Assembly (NCBI GenBank): GCA_027335545.1 | Contig: DAHWHV010000488.1 | Location: 1-6,702 of the forward strand | Length of the DNA: 6,702 bases | Origin: Clostridia bacterium | GTDB taxonomy: Bacteria; Bacillota_E; RBS10-35; JAJYVN01 | Direction of reading: 5' to 3' | Part shown: positions 5,094 to 6,702 of the stretch, piece after piece | Layout: the number at the start of each line of letters is the position of its first letter | Numbering within the stretch: the first letter of the stretch is position 1 | The notes under the pieces: generated by a model | Databases searched by the model: none | Told to the model about the DNA's origin: nothing | What the model saw: only the letters and a program-made list of their open reading frames with translations | Position numbers and translations under genes: made by a program

Positions 5094-5380
5094 GGGGGAT
5101 CCTCCCGGCGCGTCAGGTTGAGCGAGCGGGACGGGGCGGCGACCGGCGTGCGCCGCCCACCGGGGCGGGCGTAGCGGCGGGGCGCCGGTCCCTCGTGGGC
5201 ACGGTACCTCTCCACGGCCCAAGCCGGGGGTTGTGGGATCGCGACCCAGGGGCGGAACGGCCCGGGGCAGGGCGACGAACGGGGGAGTAGGGGCGGGGAC
5301 GGGGGCCGGAACCGACGGGCCCCGAAGCGCCGCCGGGCGGGCGGGGAGTTCCACGCCGCGCCCGCGGTCCCTGCGAGTGG
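5094..5380. other. Gap upstream of the AKR: no gene seen
   Basis: No supportable coding region or clear -35/-10 promoter was found. The notable structure is an 8-bp inverted repeat GGGCGGCG (5134-5141) and CGCCGCCC (5151-5158) with a 9-nt loop, about 40 bases upstream of the AKR start codon, where it could be a leader hairpin or protein site. The GGGAGG site at 5101-5106 sets the AKR start. Confidence 0.4.
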
Positions 5381-5422
5381 GGCCGGGGGGGGGGCGGGCG
5401 GGGCCGCCCGCCCCCCCCGGCC
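5381..5422 (-). terminator. Long GC hairpin directly after the Gfo/Idh/MocA stop
   Basis: GGCC plus a run of G and CGGGCG (5381-5400) pairs with CGCCCG, a run of C and GGCC (5405-5422): about 18 bp with a 4-nt loop and two unpaired G. It starts one base after the stop codon of the oxidoreductase gene. No U tract follows on the minus strand. It probably limits read-through into the AKR gene or protects the 3' end of the mRNA. Confidence 0.55.
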
Positions 5423-5423
5423 T

Positions 5424-6506
5424 TCAGTGCACCGTGGGCAGGGCGTGCGGCCGCACCAGCGCCCCACCCTGCTCGTGCGACTCCATGGCCGCCCACGTGT
5501 ACTCCAGGGCCGCCAGCGCATCCCGCCCCGAGGCGCGGAGGCGGTCCCGGGGGACGCGCGCGGCGACATCCTCCAGAAAGGCGTGCAGGCGGCGCGGGAA
5601 GGTCTGGTCGAAGTCCTTGATCCCCGTATCCATGACCACGGCCTCGGGGCTCTCCCCCAGGCCCACGCGCTGCACCGGCCAGAAGGTGAGTTTCTCGATG
5701 CAGTTCTCGATGCACAGCGTGCCGTGGGTGCCCCCGACCTCGATGCTCCACCACCCGCCCAGGCCGACGGGCGTGTCGCCGCGCGTGCTCAGGAGGTAAC
5801 CGGTGCAGTCGTTGGCGAAGCGGGCGTGAATGCTCGTATGGGAGAGCAGGACCTCACCGGCCCGCTGGCGGAAGCCCGGCCGGCCGAAGAAGGCCTGCAG
5901 GGCCGTGATGTCGCCGCAGAGGTGCCGCATCACGCTGAAGGGATGCGTCAGGAAGGCCTTGGCGTGGAAGTACGGGTAGCCCTGCACGCGCGGGTCCTTG
6001 GGCGCCCCGCCGTACAACTCCTCACCGCCGGAGAAGCCCATCTTCATCAGGCAGTAGCGGATCTCCCCGATCTCCCCGTCGTCGACGTACTTGCGCGCCC
6101 GCTCCGCCGGCGGGGTGAAGTAGTGGTTGAGGTTGCAGCCGAGGTAGACCCCCTGCTCGTCCGCGCGGGCGACCATGCGCCGCGCCTCGTGGATGTCATT
6201 GCTCAGGGGCTTCTCCACCAAGACGTTCCGCCCTCGCGCCAGCGCCTCCATGACCGGCGCGAAGTGCCAACTGCCGTTCTCCCGACCGCCGGTCGTCACA
6301 TCGACCACGTCGAGGTCGGGGTGGGCGGCGAGCATGTCCTGCACGCTGTAGTAGGCGGGGACGCCGTACTTGCCGGCGGCGGCGTCGGCGCGCTCGCGCA
6401 GGATGTCGCAAACGGCGACCAGTTGGGCCAGGTCATCGGCCTGATGGCACTGGGCGTGCCGGTTGCCGATGCCGGCGAGTCCGACGAGACCCACGGTGAC
6501 GGGCAT
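5424..6506 (-). CDS. Gfo/Idh/MocA-family NAD(P)-dependent oxidoreductase
   Basis: The 360-residue protein starts with the Rossmann strand VGLVGLAGIGNRH (5-17), continues through VAVCDILRERADAAAGKYGVPAYYSVQDMLA (30-60) and VVDVTTGG (67-74), and reaches the family's catalytic motif LVEKPLSN (96-103; Lys99). The C-terminal dimerisation/substrate sheet includes LTHPFSVMRHLCGD (186-199) and WWSIEVGGTHGTLCIEN (252-268). The usual GxxxDxxxHxxD motif is not evident; the HPFSVMRHLCGD stretch occupies its place with His188 and His195. Such enzymes oxidise or reduce sugars, inositols and related polyols; the substrate is unknown. ATG 6506 lies eight bases after GGAGGAGG (6515-6522), and the Rossmann strand begins at once, so the start is firm. 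A phased 10-bp repeat array lies just upstream. Confidence 0.94.
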   Translation of the reverse strand: MPVTVGLVGLAGIGNRHAQCHQADDLAQLVAVCDILRERADAAAGKYGVPAYYSVQDMLAAHPDLDVVDVTTGGRENGSWHFAPVMEALARGRNVLVEKPLSNDIHEARRMVARADEQGVYLGCNLNHYFTPPAERARKYVDDGEIGEIRYCLMKMGFSGGEELYGGAPKDPRVQGYPYFHAKAFLTHPFSVMRHLCGDITALQAFFGRPGFRQRAGEVLLSHTSIHARFANDCTGYLLSTRGDTPVGLGGWWSIEVGGTHGTLCIENCIEKLTFWPVQRVGLGESPEAVVMDTGIKDFDQTFPRRLHAFLEDVAARVPRDRLRASGRDALAALEYTWAAMESHEQGGALVRPHALPTVH

Positions 6507-6514
6507 CTGGGGAT

Positions 6515-6522
6515 CCTCCTCC
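6515..6522 (-). promoter_or_regulatory. Strong ribosome-binding site of the Gfo/Idh/MocA gene
   Basis: GGAGGAGG on the minus strand lies eight bases before ATG 6506. The segment GGAGGATCCCC here (6509-6519) recurs exactly before the AKR start (5095-5105), a shared translation-initiation region. Confidence 0.65.
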
Positions 6523-6529
6523 ATACGGT

Positions 6530-6566
6530 GGCATTCAGGGGCATTCGATGGCATTCGGTGGCATTC
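6530..6566 (-). repeat. Four 10-bp phased direct repeats (GAATGCC) upstream of the oxidoreductase
   Basis: GGCATTC on the plus strand (GAATGCC on the minus) occurs at 6530, 6540, 6550 and 6560, exactly 10 bases apart. The intervening trinucleotides vary. A fifth, degenerate unit at 6521-6530 matches 8 of 10 positions of the unit at 6551-6560 and overlaps the ribosome-binding site. Spacing of one helical turn puts all copies on one DNA face, as in a cooperative regulator array. It sits 24-60 bases before the start codon, in the operator or leader position. The 10-base unit is not a multiple of three, arguing against coding origin. Confidence 0.85.
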
Positions 6567-6570
6567 TGCG

Positions 6571-6702
6571 GGTCAGTGGGTCGTGTGTGGGGCGCGCACC
6601 CCTGTCGGCGGCACGCCTCCTGGCCGCGGCCCGCGGGGGGGCCGGGCCTCTCTTCTCCACCGGGGGAGGGATCCATTTCGAGGATTGTGGGGATGCGGGG
6701 GG
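6571..6702. other. Upstream end of window: no gene seen
   Basis: These 132 bases hold no supportable gene. It should contain the promoter of the Gfo/Idh/MocA gene, but no clear -35/-10 pair was seen on the minus strand. A small CCGCG-GCC-CGCGG inverted repeat is present near 6625-6637. Confidence 0.3.

Overview
This is a window of very high G+C (about three quarters by eye) from a bacterial chromosome. The organism cannot be named from the sequence alone. A housekeeping-type sigma-70 factor, an Flp pilin of the 'GQGLVEY' type, frequent GTG/TTG starts with purine-rich Shine-Dalgarno sites, and sugar-type oxidoreductases would all fit a high-GC, Gram-positive-like or Armatimonadota/Chloroflexota-like lineage. 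That placement is inference only.

Layout. (1) 1-600: a broken aldo/keto reductase (AKR) on the minus strand, 64-453. It keeps the first strand and the C-terminal third of the fold, joined in frame, with the catalytic middle missing. It diverges from (2) 613-1338 (+), a DUF92/TMEM19-family membrane protein. (3) 1429-2073 (-) is an HD-domain phosphohydrolase of the YedJ/YpgQ type, convergent with DUF92; a 20-bp palindrome covers the DUF92 stop. (4) 2074-2436 is a repeat-rich gap with two exact 26-bp direct repeats and three full 50-bp tandem copies of the 3' end of the next gene. (5) 2437-3345 (-) is an RpoD-like sigma factor whose last codons form the fourth copy of that array. (6) 3346-3919 is a 574-bp divergent gap containing a chain of strong stem-loops. 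(7) 3920-4090 (+) is a 56-residue Flp-type pilin whose ribosome-binding region lies in a hairpin. (8) 4146-5093 (-) is an intact AKR. (9) 5424-6506 (-) is a Gfo/Idh/MocA-family NAD(P)-dependent oxidoreductase, preceded by four 10-bp phased direct repeats.

How the genes fit together. The Gfo/Idh/MocA enzyme and the intact AKR share strand, an 11-bp identical ribosome-binding/leader segment and a plausible theme of sugar or polyol redox chemistry. A GC-rich hairpin directly after the first stop suggests they are not one simple operon. The sigma factor, DUF92 protein, HD hydrolase and pilin have no evident shared pathway. No other Tad/Flp assembly gene is in the window, so the pilin is an orphan here.

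The most unusual features are non-coding: the duplicated sigma-factor tail, the stem-loop series and RBS-sequestering hairpin before the pilin, the 10-bp phased repeats before the Gfo/Idh/MocA gene, and hairpins placed on or immediately after stop codons without U tracts. No complete new multi-gene system is evident.
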